Shown here one piece after another: positions 7,389 through 14,966 of a stretch of 19,563 nucleotides of DNA. Source of the stretch: JAHFUI01 sp041485905. GTDB taxonomy: Bacteria > Acidobacteriota > Vicinamibacteria > Vicinamibacterales > CAVVIG01. Under the pieces are notes generated by a model. That model searched no databases. It was not told where the DNA came from and worked only from the letters and a program-made list of their open reading frames with translations. The stretch lies in NCBI GenBank assembly GCA_041485905.1, contig JBGPKK010000087.1, positions 1 through 19,563 on the forward strand, read 5' to 3'. How positions within the stretch are numbered: position 1 is the stretch's first letter; each line of letters starts with the position of its first letter. The translations under genes were made by a program, and so were the position numbers.

Positions 7389-8210
7389 ATGGCGACCCTC
7401 GAAGGCCGGCGAGTTGCGCTCCTCGAAGCGCGGATGAGCGAGGAGGCGGCGACTCTCGTCAGACGTCTCGGCGGCATTCCCGACCAGGTGCCGGCGGTGC
7501 GCGAGCTCGTCCATCCCGAGCAGGTCGGACCATTCCTCGACCGGTTGTCGTCCGGCAACCCGACGGTCGCGATCTTCCTGACCGGCGTCGGCGTCACCGC
7601 TCTGCTGCGTGAGGCCACGCGCCTGGGCCGCCTCGACGCGACGCTGGCGACACTGCGGCAGACGACAGTGGTCTGCCGGGGCCCGAAGCCGGTGGCGGTC
7701 CTCAAACAGAACAACGTGCCGGTGCACATGACGGCCGCGGAGCCGTACACGACGAAAGAGCTGCTCGACCGGTTGGAGGCCATCGATCTGGACGGGAAAA
7801 CCGTTGCGCTCGTGCACTACGGTGAACCGAACCAACCGTTGGCCGCCGCACTCGCGGCGCGCGGCGCGCGACTCGAGGAACTGTCTCTCTACGAGTGGCT
7901 GATGCCCGAGGATGTCGAGCCGCTGAAACGGCTCGTACGCGACGTGATCGGCGGCTCGGTGGATGCCGTCGCGTTCACGAGCCAGATCCAATGCCGGCAT
8001 CTGTTCCGCATTGCCGACGATCTCGGATTGTCAGACGCGCTCGCGAAAGCGCTCAACGGCGACGTCATCGTCGCCGCGGTGGGGCCGGTGTGCGCGGAAG
8101 CGTTGCAGGCACTCGGCGTCACGCCGGACGTTATTCCAGCGCGCCCGAAGATGGCGCCGATGATCACCGCGCTGGCGGAATATTTCGAGCTGACCGAAGG
8201 GCTGCCGTAA
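7389..8210 (+). CDS. hemD: uroporphyrinogen-III synthase (HemD-like)
   Basis: HemD closes and rearranges hydroxymethylbilane to uroporphyrinogen III in haem and corrin synthesis, in the cytoplasm. The 273-aa protein begins MATLEGRRVALLEARMSEE, the usual first strand with the GRRVxxxEAR pattern. It continues with FLTGVGVTALL, CRGPKPVAVLK and TVALVHYGEP, and the second lobe ends with AVAFTSQIQCRHL and VAAVGPVCAEALQALG, consistent with the two-lobed family. Sequence conservation in HemD is low, so the call rests on the overall pattern. I prefer ATG 7389 to the in-frame codon at 7368 because it gives the family N-terminus and has a TANNNT box just upstream. hemA, hemC and hemB are not nearby. The next gene encodes a haem protein, a loose functional link. 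Confidence 0.85.
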   Translation: MATLEGRRVALLEARMSEEAATLVRRLGGIPDQVPAVRELVHPEQVGPFLDRLSSGNPTVAIFLTGVGVTALLREATRLGRLDATLATLRQTTVVCRGPKPVAVLKQNNVPVHMTAAEPYTTKELLDRLEAIDLDGKTVALVHYGEPNQPLAAALAARGARLEELSLYEWLMPEDVEPLKRLVRDVIGGSVDAVAFTSQIQCRHLFRIADDLGLSDALAKALNGDVIVAAVGPVCAEALQALGVTPDVIPARPKMAPMITALAEYFELTEGLP

Positions 8211-8233
8211 GCCGGCGGCGTCTGACGATCTGA

Positions 8234-8239
8234 TAGCAT
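8234..8239 (+). promoter_or_regulatory. putative -10 box of the cytochrome gene (leaderless type)
   Basis: TAGCAT ends 7 nt before ATG 8247, with only A/T-rich sequence and no ribosome binding site between. The gene may also be read through from hemD, 36 nt upstream. Confidence 0.35.
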
Positions 8240-8246
8240 TGAAAAT

Positions 8247-8726
8247 ATGTGGTGGAGAACCGGTCTGCTGATGTGGGCGACGATCGCGGCGACAACTGTT
8301 GCGCTCGGGGCCGGCCAGAACACCAGTCAAGAACCCGACAAGGGCGAGCAGATCCTGAACGGCAGCTGCACGAGCTGCCACGATACGCGGTTGATCGATG
8401 TACAAGCGCTCGACAAAGCCGCGTGGACCGACATGGTCGACTCGATGATGACGAAAGGCGCGGAGGTCGCAAAGGCCGATCTTCCGGTGCTGATCGAGTA
8501 TCTCGTCACGAACCACGGCCCGTTGCCGGAGGGCGCCGGAAAGAACCTCGTGCTCAATGTCTGCACGATGTGCCACGACCTGAAGCGGGTGAGGCGGAAT
8601 CTCGCGACGAAAGAAGAGTGGGAGCAGACGCTTGGTGCGATGCTCAACGAGGGAGCGCCGCTGTCGGAGCAGGATTTCCCTGTCGTGCTGAATTATCTGG
8701 CCAAGAACTTCAAACCGGAGCAATAG
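8247..8726 (+). CDS. exported di-haem c-type cytochrome
   Basis: The 159-aa protein has a signal peptide (residues 1-22, ending ALGAGQ) and two c-type haem attachment sites, CTSCH at 41-45 and CTMCH at 106-110. Each half follows the same plan: CxxCH, then a Trp-Met helix (WTDMVDSMMTKG and WEQTLGAMLNEG) with a possible Met ligand, then DLPVLIEYL or DFPVVLNYLAKNF. This points to an internal duplication of a small mono-haem domain, like the haem domains of quinohaemoprotein dehydrogenases. It should act in the periplasm as an electron carrier. Its partner is not evident, though the export cassette downstream also has haem motifs. Confidence 0.9.
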   Translation: MWWRTGLLMWATIAATTVALGAGQNTSQEPDKGEQILNGSCTSCHDTRLIDVQALDKAAWTDMVDSMMTKGAEVAKADLPVLIEYLVTNHGPLPEGAGKNLVLNVCTMCHDLKRVRRNLATKEEWEQTLGAMLNEGAPLSEQDFPVVLNYLAKNFKPEQ

Positions 8727-8738
8727 ACAACGTCGGTC

Positions 8739-8760
8739 GGCGGACCTCATAAGGTCCGCC
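8739..8760. repeat. short palindromic repeat, copy 2 (perfect 9-bp stem); possible bidirectional terminator
   Basis: GGCGGACCT (8739-8747) pairs perfectly with AGGTCCGCC (8752-8760) around a CATA loop. It lies between the convergent cytochrome and ankyrin genes, a typical terminator position, but neither side has a T-run. The similar copy at 6381-6402 indicates a dispersed repeat. Confidence 0.65.
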
Positions 8761-8769
8761 CTCCGTACG

Positions 8770-10608
8770 TTATTTGTCCCAGGTTCGCTCTTTGCAGAGT
8801 TCCACGATACAGATCGATTCGACGACGCGATTGGGCGGCGGCACCGGGAATCCGCGCTGGGTCATCAACGTGCGAATCAGCACGGCCGTCTCCGGACGGT
8901 TGACCGCGGACTGCACTCCGACGCGCACCAGACCGTCGGCATAGTCCAGCGCCTCCCACGTGTGTCCCGCCAGAAGCGACCCGGTCTTGTCGCTGTCCCG
9001 ACTCCCGTGATCTCTGGTCTCGAGCCTGGCGCCGCGGTCCACGAGGAGCTGCACGACGTCGTTTCGGCCCTTGATCGCCCCGCCCATCAGCGGCGTGCGT
9101 CCGTCGGCGTTGGCCGCATTCGGATCGAGGCCGAGATCCAGCAGCATTCTGATCGCCTCGAGATTGTCCTTCACGGAGTGCTCGTAGGTGACGCCTTCCA
9201 CCCAGCCGATGCCCGCGGCGGCCGTCAGCGCCGTGTCGCCGTAATCGGTCGGGATCTTCGGATCCGCCCCGTACTCCAGGAGCAGCTTCATCAGCGCGAT
9301 GTCACTCGACTGCGAGGCGCGCACGAACGGAGTGGCACCCTGCTCGAAGAACCACTGCATCGTGAAGATCGTCCGGCTCAGGGTGTTGTCCTTGGCGCGG
9401 GCATTCGGGTCGGCGCCATGGTCCAGAAGAATCCTGATGTACTCGAGGTGGTCCATGTCCGATTTCGGCACCGGATAATCGCCGCCCTCGATGTTGCGGT
9501 TGTCGGTCGCGAGATAGAGCGGGGTCCACGCGCCCTTGTTGGCGAGGTTGACGTCCGCGCCCCAGTCGATCAGCAGCGACGCGAGCGTGTAATGGCGGTT
9601 GTTGGTCGCCGTCAGCAGCGGCGTCCATCCGTACTCCGTGACCTGATTGACGTCGGCGCCCGCCTCGAGCAACAGGTTCGCTGACTCGGAATCGCCTTCG
9701 CGCGCCGTCAGCACCAGTGCCGTCAACCCGCCGCCGCCGCTGCCCACGAGGCCCGCGACGACCACTTCCGAATCGTCTCCGCCGTCGTCGGCAGGTGCGG
9801 CCACCTGCGCTCCGGCGCCTGCCTGACCGCGCCCGCGACCCTGGCCGCGGCCACCCTGACCGCCCGCGGCCTGGCCGCCACCGAAACCGCCACGTCCACC
9901 GCCGCCGCCGTTGGCCTGCTCGAACGCCAGTTGTTGCTCGTAGGTCCGGCCCGCCGCGGCCGCAGCCGCGAACCGCCGCGCCGCAGCCTGAACGACGGCG
10001 GTGTTCACGCGGTTCGCCATGTAGTTTCTGGGCAGACCGGCGGGACCCGACTTCGCTTTGAAATCCGCACCGCCGTCGAGCAGCGCTTTGACGGCCTCGG
10101 GATGTTTCTGCTCGGCGGCCCACATCAGGGCCGTCGTGCCGCGCAGGGTTTCCTTCGCGTTCACGTCTGCGCCGGCGTTGATCAGAATCTTGACCGCCTC
10201 CGGTTCGCCGTTACGGGCGGCGAGCATGAGCAGCGTCTGACCGTTCGGTCCGCGCTGCTTCACGTCCGCGCCGGCCTTCACCAGCTTGTTGATCATCGAG
10301 ACGTTGCCGTAGAGACACGCCATCGCCAGAGGTGTGACGGCGTCGCGGTTCGCCACGTCGACCTTCGCGCCGGCGCGCAGCAGCAGATCCGCCGCGTCCA
10401 GATCGTCGCGGTACACCGCCCAGTGCAGAGCGGTCGCGCCATCGACCTGCGGGGCATTGGCGTCGGCCTGCTGTTGCAGCAGCATGCGAAGGGCCGCCTT
10501 GTCTCCCTTCATCACCGCGTCGGCCACGTCGCTCTTGCCCGCGCCCCTGAGCGCGGCCATGCACAACAACACCGCCGCGGCGCACGCGACGATTCGGCGT
10601 CCGTTCAT
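8770..10608 (-). CDS. exported ankyrin-repeat protein with Gly/Arg-rich linker
   Basis: The 612-aa protein starts with a signal peptide (MNGRRIVACAAAVLLCMAAL), so it should be periplasmic or extracellular, unlike most ankyrin proteins. A first ankyrin block (about 26-190) has repeats such as DGATALHWAVYRDDLDAADL, NGQTLLMLAARNGEPEAVK and TTALMWAAEQKHPEAVKALL. A low-complexity linker rich in Gly, Arg, Gln and Ala follows (about 233-270, DNA 9799-9912). A second ankyrin block (about 294-545) has GWTPLLTATNNRHYTLASLL, WTPLYLATDNRN and GRTPLMGGAIKGRNDVVQLL. The C-terminus carries two Cys (SICIVELCKERTWDK). It is the last gene of the DUF1592-DUF1552-ankyrin operon, 17 nt after the DUF1552 stop, and presumably binds a partner protein. 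The partner is unknown. Confidence 0.92.
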   Translation of the reverse strand: MNGRRIVACAAAVLLCMAALRGAGKSDVADAVMKGDKAALRMLLQQQADANAPQVDGATALHWAVYRDDLDAADLLLRAGAKVDVANRDAVTPLAMACLYGNVSMINKLVKAGADVKQRGPNGQTLLMLAARNGEPEAVKILINAGADVNAKETLRGTTALMWAAEQKHPEAVKALLDGGADFKAKSGPAGLPRNYMANRVNTAVVQAAARRFAAAAAAGRTYEQQLAFEQANGGGGGRGGFGGGQAAGGQGGRGQGRGRGQAGAGAQVAAPADDGGDDSEVVVAGLVGSGGGGLTALVLTAREGDSESANLLLEAGADVNQVTEYGWTPLLTATNNRHYTLASLLIDWGADVNLANKGAWTPLYLATDNRNIEGGDYPVPKSDMDHLEYIRILLDHGADPNARAKDNTLSRTIFTMQWFFEQGATPFVRASQSSDIALMKLLLEYGADPKIPTDYGDTALTAAAGIGWVEGVTYEHSVKDNLEAIRMLLDLGLDPNAANADGRTPLMGGAIKGRNDVVQLLVDRGARLETRDHGSRDSDKTGSLLAGHTWEALDYADGLVRVGVQSAVNRPETAVLIRTLMTQRGFPVPPPNRVVESICIVELCKERTWDK

Positions 10609-10625
10609 CGTGGGTTCTTTCTCCG

Positions 10626-12029
10626 TTAGACCAGCTTCGGGAGTCTGCCCGTGCTGTCGCCCTGCTGTTCTTTGCGAATGCCGTACAAGTCCAGCACGCT
10701 CAACAGCACGTTGCCCGTGGGCACCGTCTTTCGTTCGTAGGTCAGGTGACGGTTGCCTTTCAGCTGCCCGTTGGCCCCGCCAACCAGGATGTGCGGGACG
10801 TCGTAATGCTGATGCTGATTCGAGTTGCCCATGTTGGTGCCGTAGAGGATGAGCGAATGATCCAGCATCGTGCCGTCGCCGTCTGGCATCGCTTTCAGCT
10901 TCTCCGCGAAGTACGCCAGCGTGGACACGTGATAGCGATTCAGGTCGGCGTAGCGCCGGATTTGCGCGGGATCGTCCTGGTGGTGCGATCCGCCGTGGAA
11001 GCCGACGCTCGTGCCGCCCTGCGGGAAGAGATCGCTCTTCGGGAACGGATAGCTCCGGCCGGTCAAATCGCGTGCGCCGAGCAGCGTCGCAACCCGCGTG
11101 ATGTCCGAGCGGAACGCCAGCGCCGTCAGATCGAACTGCAGCTTGATGTGCTCGTCGAACTGATCCGGCACGCCCGCCGGCTCAAGCAGGTTGGGATCCA
11201 CGGCCGAGGCTTTCGCCGCGAGCTGGATGCGGCGCTCGATCTCGCGAATTTCGTCCGTGTACTGGCTGACCGTCCGGCGGTCCGTCGCTCCGAGGTTCTT
11301 GCGCAGGCCGGCCAGCTCACCGAGGAGCGAATCGAGAATGCTCTGGTTCTCGCGCATGCGAGCCGCCCGCACGTCCGGCGTGGCGCCGCTCCCGAACAGA
11401 CGTTCGAAGACGACCTGCGGATTGAGCTCCATCGGCAGCGGGCTCGTGCGCGGCACGGGCTCGGAGTCTGGCGTCGGAAGGTCGATCCACGAAATCGAGT
11501 TCGTGTAGGAGCAGCTGTAGCCCTCGCCGCAGTTGCTCGAGCTCGAATTCGGATCTTCGACGGCCAGCTGCAGCGACGGCATCAGCGTCTCCTGGCCGAT
11601 CTTCCGCGCGATAATTTGATCGATCGTCGGGCTTCCCGTCGTCGCGTCGGAACCGGCGGTCTTCTTCGGTTTGATGCCGGTCAGAAACGCCGCCGCGACC
11701 CAGTGATCGGAACCGGTCGTACCTTCGGGCGGCTCGGCCGACTTCGACCACAGTCCGCTCAGGACGGTCGTCTGATCTTTGACCTTGCCCAGCGACTCGA
11801 GGATGTAGGGCAGCTTGTCCGGTAGCGCGCCTTCCTTTTCGGGCGCCCAATAACCCGGCGCCATCCCATGCGGGAAAAAGATGCCGACGAACCGGCTCTT
11901 TGGCGCGGCAGCGGTCTGCGCCAAAAGGGTCGACGCAGGCACCATGGCATCCAGCAACGGCAGCGCCAGCGTCACGCCGGCGCCTCGCAGGAAGGTCCGA
12001 CGCGGAATATGTTTTTTGGAGATATACAT
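10626..12029 (-). CDS. Tat-exported DUF1552 family protein
   Basis: The 467-aa protein starts at ATG 12029, directly after the TAG stop of the DUF1592 gene. A GGGGAG ribosome binding site lies inside the upstream gene's end. Residues 1-38 are a twin-arginine signal (RRTFLRGAGVTLALPLLDAM), so it is folded before export. The body matches the DUF1552 family: FVGIFFPHGMAPGYWAPE, GSDHWVAAAFLTG, SPTIDQIIARKIG, SLQLAVEDP, GYSCSYTNSISW, LFPQGGTSVGFHGGSHHQDD and MLDHSLILYGTNMGNSNQH. The fold resembles sulfatase/alkaline phosphatase-like exported proteins such as DUF1501, and several His/Asp pairs could bind metal, but no activity is established. It nearly always sits next to DUF1592-type haem proteins in Planctomycetes and Acidobacteria, as here. 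Confidence 0.93.
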   Translation of the reverse strand: MYISKKHIPRRTFLRGAGVTLALPLLDAMVPASTLLAQTAAAPKSRFVGIFFPHGMAPGYWAPEKEGALPDKLPYILESLGKVKDQTTVLSGLWSKSAEPPEGTTGSDHWVAAAFLTGIKPKKTAGSDATTGSPTIDQIIARKIGQETLMPSLQLAVEDPNSSSSNCGEGYSCSYTNSISWIDLPTPDSEPVPRTSPLPMELNPQVVFERLFGSGATPDVRAARMRENQSILDSLLGELAGLRKNLGATDRRTVSQYTDEIREIERRIQLAAKASAVDPNLLEPAGVPDQFDEHIKLQFDLTALAFRSDITRVATLLGARDLTGRSYPFPKSDLFPQGGTSVGFHGGSHHQDDPAQIRRYADLNRYHVSTLAYFAEKLKAMPDGDGTMLDHSLILYGTNMGNSNQHQHYDVPHILVGGANGQLKGNRHLTYERKTVPTGNVLLSVLDLYGIRKEQQGDSTGRLPKLV

Positions 12030-14762
12030 CTAATTGCTCCCCTTTTTGCTGTCCTTACTGCCGGCGCTGGCCGTTCGCTCGATCGGCTCCGGCACCTTCA
12101 TATTCATCTGAAACGGCCTGCTCTTGACCACGCTCAGAATCAGCGCGGAGAACGTGTTGCCGTTGCGGCTGGCATCGCGCGCGATCGAGCGCACGAGCGG
12201 CATGTCCTGATACTCGACGCCGCGACCCAGCGCGTAGGTGAGGAGTTTCTCGCCGACGACCTCAACGAACTGATCGGAATAGCCGAGCAGCCACTGGCGC
12301 AGCGAGGCCGGGCCGTCGACCTTGTTGCCGTCGAAGACCTGCGCCGCCGGGTCGATCGGCTGATTCTCGTCCTGGGTCCGCCACAAGCCGATCCCGTCGA
12401 AGTTCTCGAGCGAGAAGCCGATCGGATCCATCAGGCTGTGGCACTGGATGCAGTCCTGACGCACCCGATGATCCAGCATCCTCTGCCGCATCGTCGGTTC
12501 GTGCGCGTTGCCGGTCGCATCGGCGGGGCGCGGCGGGAGCGGCGGCACGTCGGGCGGCGGATTCGGCGGAGCCATGCCGAGGATGTTCGCCATCACCCAC
12601 TTCCCGCGCGTGACCGGCGAAGTCCGTTCCGGCTTCGAGGTCGTCGTGAGAATCGCGCCCTTGCCGAGCAGCCCGCGGCGCAGGTCCATGTCGGGTCCGA
12701 GCGTGACGCGCCGGAACTGGCTGCCGTATACGTGCGGAATGCCGTAATGCTTGGCGAGACGCTCGTTCACGAAGGTGTAGTCCGCGGTCAGGAGATCGAC
12801 CACGTTGCGGTCCTCGCGGACGATGCTGTCAAAGAGCAGCTCCACCTCGCGCCGCATCGCCTGGCGCAGCGGGTCGTCGAAGTTGGGGTAGAGCATCGGC
12901 AGCGGACCGACGCTCTGCATGCCGCGCAGGTTGAGCCACTGGCCGGCGAAGTTGACCGCCAGCGCTTCGGCGCGCGGATCCTTCAGCATCCGACGGACCT
13001 GCTGCTCGAGCACGACGGGATCCTTCAGTCGTCCCTGTCCCGCGACTCTCAGCAACGTATCGTCTGGAATCGTGCTCCAGAGAAAGAACGACAAACGCGA
13101 CGCCAGATCCAAATCGCTCAACCGGTAGGGACCGGCAGTCTTCGTCGCGGCCGGCTCCACTTCGATGCGATAAATGAATTTCGGCGACGCCAGGATGCGC
13201 GCCAGCGCCATTTCGATCCCGTGATCGAAGTCGCCTTCTTTCCGACCCGTTTGGAAAAACTTCATCAGCGTCTCGACGTCGCCCGCGGCGGCGGGGCGGC
13301 GGAACGCGTGCGTCGACAACTGCGTCACGATCTTGCGCGCACACGCGCCTTCATCGGCGGCGCCGATCGTCCCTCGACTGGGCTCGGGACGACCCTGAGC
13401 TTGTCGTCCCTCGACTGGGCTCGGGACGACCCCGAGCTTCTCGAGGGGTCGAAGGGTCGGACGGCACACAAAAATCTTGTGACGGCTGGGTGATTCGGCC
13501 GCCTGCGTGGCATTGAAGGGCCCTTCAATACGGACCGTCCCGACGTGCGGGAAAAACGTGAAGCCCGGCGTGGGACCGGTCTGCAGCGTGTCCCGCCGAA
13601 AATGCTGATCGAGGTCGAGGATCGGGGCGAAGTTTGTCGCGGGGAACGTCACGCCGACGGCGTGCTGTCCAGCCGTGGTTTTCAGGCGGACGCGCATTGG
13701 GGGTGTCCCGCCGCGCGCCGCCAGACCGGCAGCCGCGCCGGCCCCTTGCGCGCCTCGTCCCGCAGGCTGCTGACCGGCAACCGCCGCGCCTGCGCCCGCG
13801 CCACGACCGCCGCGCTGGCCGTTGCCGCAATTGGCCGTCGCGGCGCCGAATCGTCCGCCGCCCTGCCAATCCAACAGCTCGATCCGCTCACCGTCGAGCA
13901 GCACCTCGATCTTTTCGCAGGGGACCGATCCGAATCCGGTCGGCGACATGTTGTCGCCGAAGATCGGCGTCACCGTGACGTTGTACTCGCCGTCGGAGGG
14001 GAACACGTGCTTGACGAGCATGCCGCCGCGCGTGCCAAACGGCAGCCCCTCGATGTGATAGTCCTGCGACGTGTCTTCCGGCGTGCGGTACACCACGAGG
14101 CTCGGCGTCGCCGGTTCGCCAATCGCCAGGCGGCTGATCTTGCCCGCCGCCGAGACGTAGGCTTCGACCAGTGTGGATGACAAACCCAGGGCGCCCGCAA
14201 TGTTGTCGAAGCCGCGCGTCGAATCGTCCGACGGCAGATACTTCGCCGGATCGACCTCGAGATTCAGCAGGTCGTGAATGACGTTCGCGTATTCGGTGCG
14301 GTTCAGCCGGTGCAGCCCGGGCGGCGGCATGTAGGGCGTCGCCGTGCGGTCGAGCTCGCCTTCGAGCCAGCTGATCATCGACTTGTAGGTTGCCGGTTCG
14401 GGCCGCCGAGTGCCCGCCGGCGGCATCATCCCCGCGCGCAGCTTGCGGACGACGGTCTCCCACACGTCCGCGTTCTCGTGAGCGTGCGCCGGATCGAATT
14501 TATCCAGACTGAGCTTGCGCGCCGCTTCGGCGTTGGGGCCGGTCCCGCTCTTCAACTTCTCGTTGTGACAGCTGACGCAGTATCGGTTGAGCAGCGCGGC
14601 TTCATCGGCGGCCGACGTGACCATCGTTGGCAACGCAGCCGGCCTGGCGGCGGTGGCGGTTGCGGGCGCTGGAGGCTGCTGGGCGTTGCCCGTCGCCTGG
14701 CCATAGACCAGAGCACCTGACATTAACGCCGTGCAGCCGACAATAAGGAGCCGTTGTTTCAT
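12030..14762 (-). CDS. exported haem-motif protein, DUF1587/1595/1592/1588/1585 (planctomycete-cytochrome type)
   Basis: The 910-aa protein has a signal peptide (MKQRLLIVGCTALMSGALVYG). A c-type haem site CVSCH (62-66) leads into a cytochrome-like region with MMPP (112-115), a probable axial Met. DUF1587 follows (HRLNRTEYANVIHDLL, about 151-215), then a carbohydrate-binding-like beta region (about 245-415) interrupted by a Gly/Arg-rich stretch (301-352). After this come DUF1595 (about 473-534), DUF1592 (545-645), DUF1588 (660-745) and DUF1585 (810-885). A second CIQCH is at 771-775. Residues 437-468 are not family sequence but an in-frame repeat insertion (see 13359-13454). The domain set is typical of Planctomycetes and Acidobacteria and its function is unknown; a periplasmic redox role in polymer breakdown is often guessed. 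It is the first gene of the operon. Confidence 0.94.
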   Translation of the reverse strand: MKQRLLIVGCTALMSGALVYGQATGNAQQPPAPATATAARPAALPTMVTSAADEAALLNRYCVSCHNEKLKSGTGPNAEAARKLSLDKFDPAHAHENADVWETVVRKLRAGMMPPAGTRRPEPATYKSMISWLEGELDRTATPYMPPPGLHRLNRTEYANVIHDLLNLEVDPAKYLPSDDSTRGFDNIAGALGLSSTLVEAYVSAAGKISRLAIGEPATPSLVVYRTPEDTSQDYHIEGLPFGTRGGMLVKHVFPSDGEYNVTVTPIFGDNMSPTGFGSVPCEKIEVLLDGERIELLDWQGGGRFGAATANCGNGQRGGRGAGAGAAVAGQQPAGRGAQGAGAAAGLAARGGTPPMRVRLKTTAGQHAVGVTFPATNFAPILDLDQHFRRDTLQTGPTPGFTFFPHVGTVRIEGPFNATQAAESPSRHKIFVCRPTLRPLEKLGVVPSPVEGRQAQGRPEPSRGTIGAADEGACARKIVTQLSTHAFRRPAAAGDVETLMKFFQTGRKEGDFDHGIEMALARILASPKFIYRIEVEPAATKTAGPYRLSDLDLASRLSFFLWSTIPDDTLLRVAGQGRLKDPVVLEQQVRRMLKDPRAEALAVNFAGQWLNLRGMQSVGPLPMLYPNFDDPLRQAMRREVELLFDSIVREDRNVVDLLTADYTFVNERLAKHYGIPHVYGSQFRRVTLGPDMDLRRGLLGKGAILTTTSKPERTSPVTRGKWVMANILGMAPPNPPPDVPPLPPRPADATGNAHEPTMRQRMLDHRVRQDCIQCHSLMDPIGFSLENFDGIGLWRTQDENQPIDPAAQVFDGNKVDGPASLRQWLLGYSDQFVEVVGEKLLTYALGRGVEYQDMPLVRSIARDASRNGNTFSALILSVVKSRPFQMNMKVPEPIERTASAGSKDSKKGSN
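13359..13454. repeat. tandem palindromic repeat inserted in-frame in the DUF1592 gene
   Basis: Two 37-bp direct copies (13368-13404 and 13405-13441) differ at two positions. A tail follows (to about 13454) that inverts the start: CCCTCGA at 13408-13414 pairs with TCGAGGG at 13440-13446. Inside the second copy CTCGGG and CCCGAG form a perfect stem around ACGAC. This is the kind of short mobile palindrome (REP/MITE-like) found scattered in many GC-rich genomes. In the protein it encodes residues such as VVPSPVEGRQAQG, absent from the family between FVCRPT and the ACARKI helix. Confidence 0.8.
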
Positions 14763-14837
14763 GAATTGTCCCGGTTTACATACGCCGCGGTAGGGTTCGT
14801 TCTGAAATCGGTGTGCCCATTAGAATACCATAACCGT

Positions 14838-14861
14838 AACAAAACGGGAGCCTTACGGCTC
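14838..14861 (-). terminator. possible intrinsic terminator after the methionine-cluster operon
   Basis: Read on the minus strand, GAGCC-GTAA-GGCTC forms a 5-bp stem with a tetraloop, followed after CCG by TTTTGTT. It lies about 90 nt past the NIPSNAP gene stop and before the DUF1592 start, so it would separate the two operons. The stem is short, so efficiency is uncertain. Confidence 0.45.
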
Positions 14862-14929
14862 AGCAGGAAGGGAAACATTAAGGAAGCCGAGCCCTTCGCA
14901 GGCCCGGCCCTCCCTTTGTATGTCTGTAC

Positions 14930-14966
14930 TACTTGGTTGGCGGGGAATGTACTTACTTGGTTGGCG
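14930..14966. repeat. 13-bp direct repeat at the 3' end of the NIPSNAP gene
   Basis: TACTTGGTTGGCG occurs at 14930-14942 and 14954-14966, a 24-bp step. The right copy spans the gene's last codons (PTK and stop on the minus strand) and the left copy repeats them just downstream. It looks like a small tandem duplication of the gene end. Confidence 0.6.

Noticed and set aside
13368..13441. CRISPR array
   Set aside because: Only two adjacent repeat units with no spacers, inside a coding gene; it is a tandem palindromic repeat.
11868..13493. 541-codon plus-strand frame
   Set aside because: Antisense of the DUF1552 and DUF1592 genes and crossing both; rich in His, Arg and Ala as expected of shadow frames.
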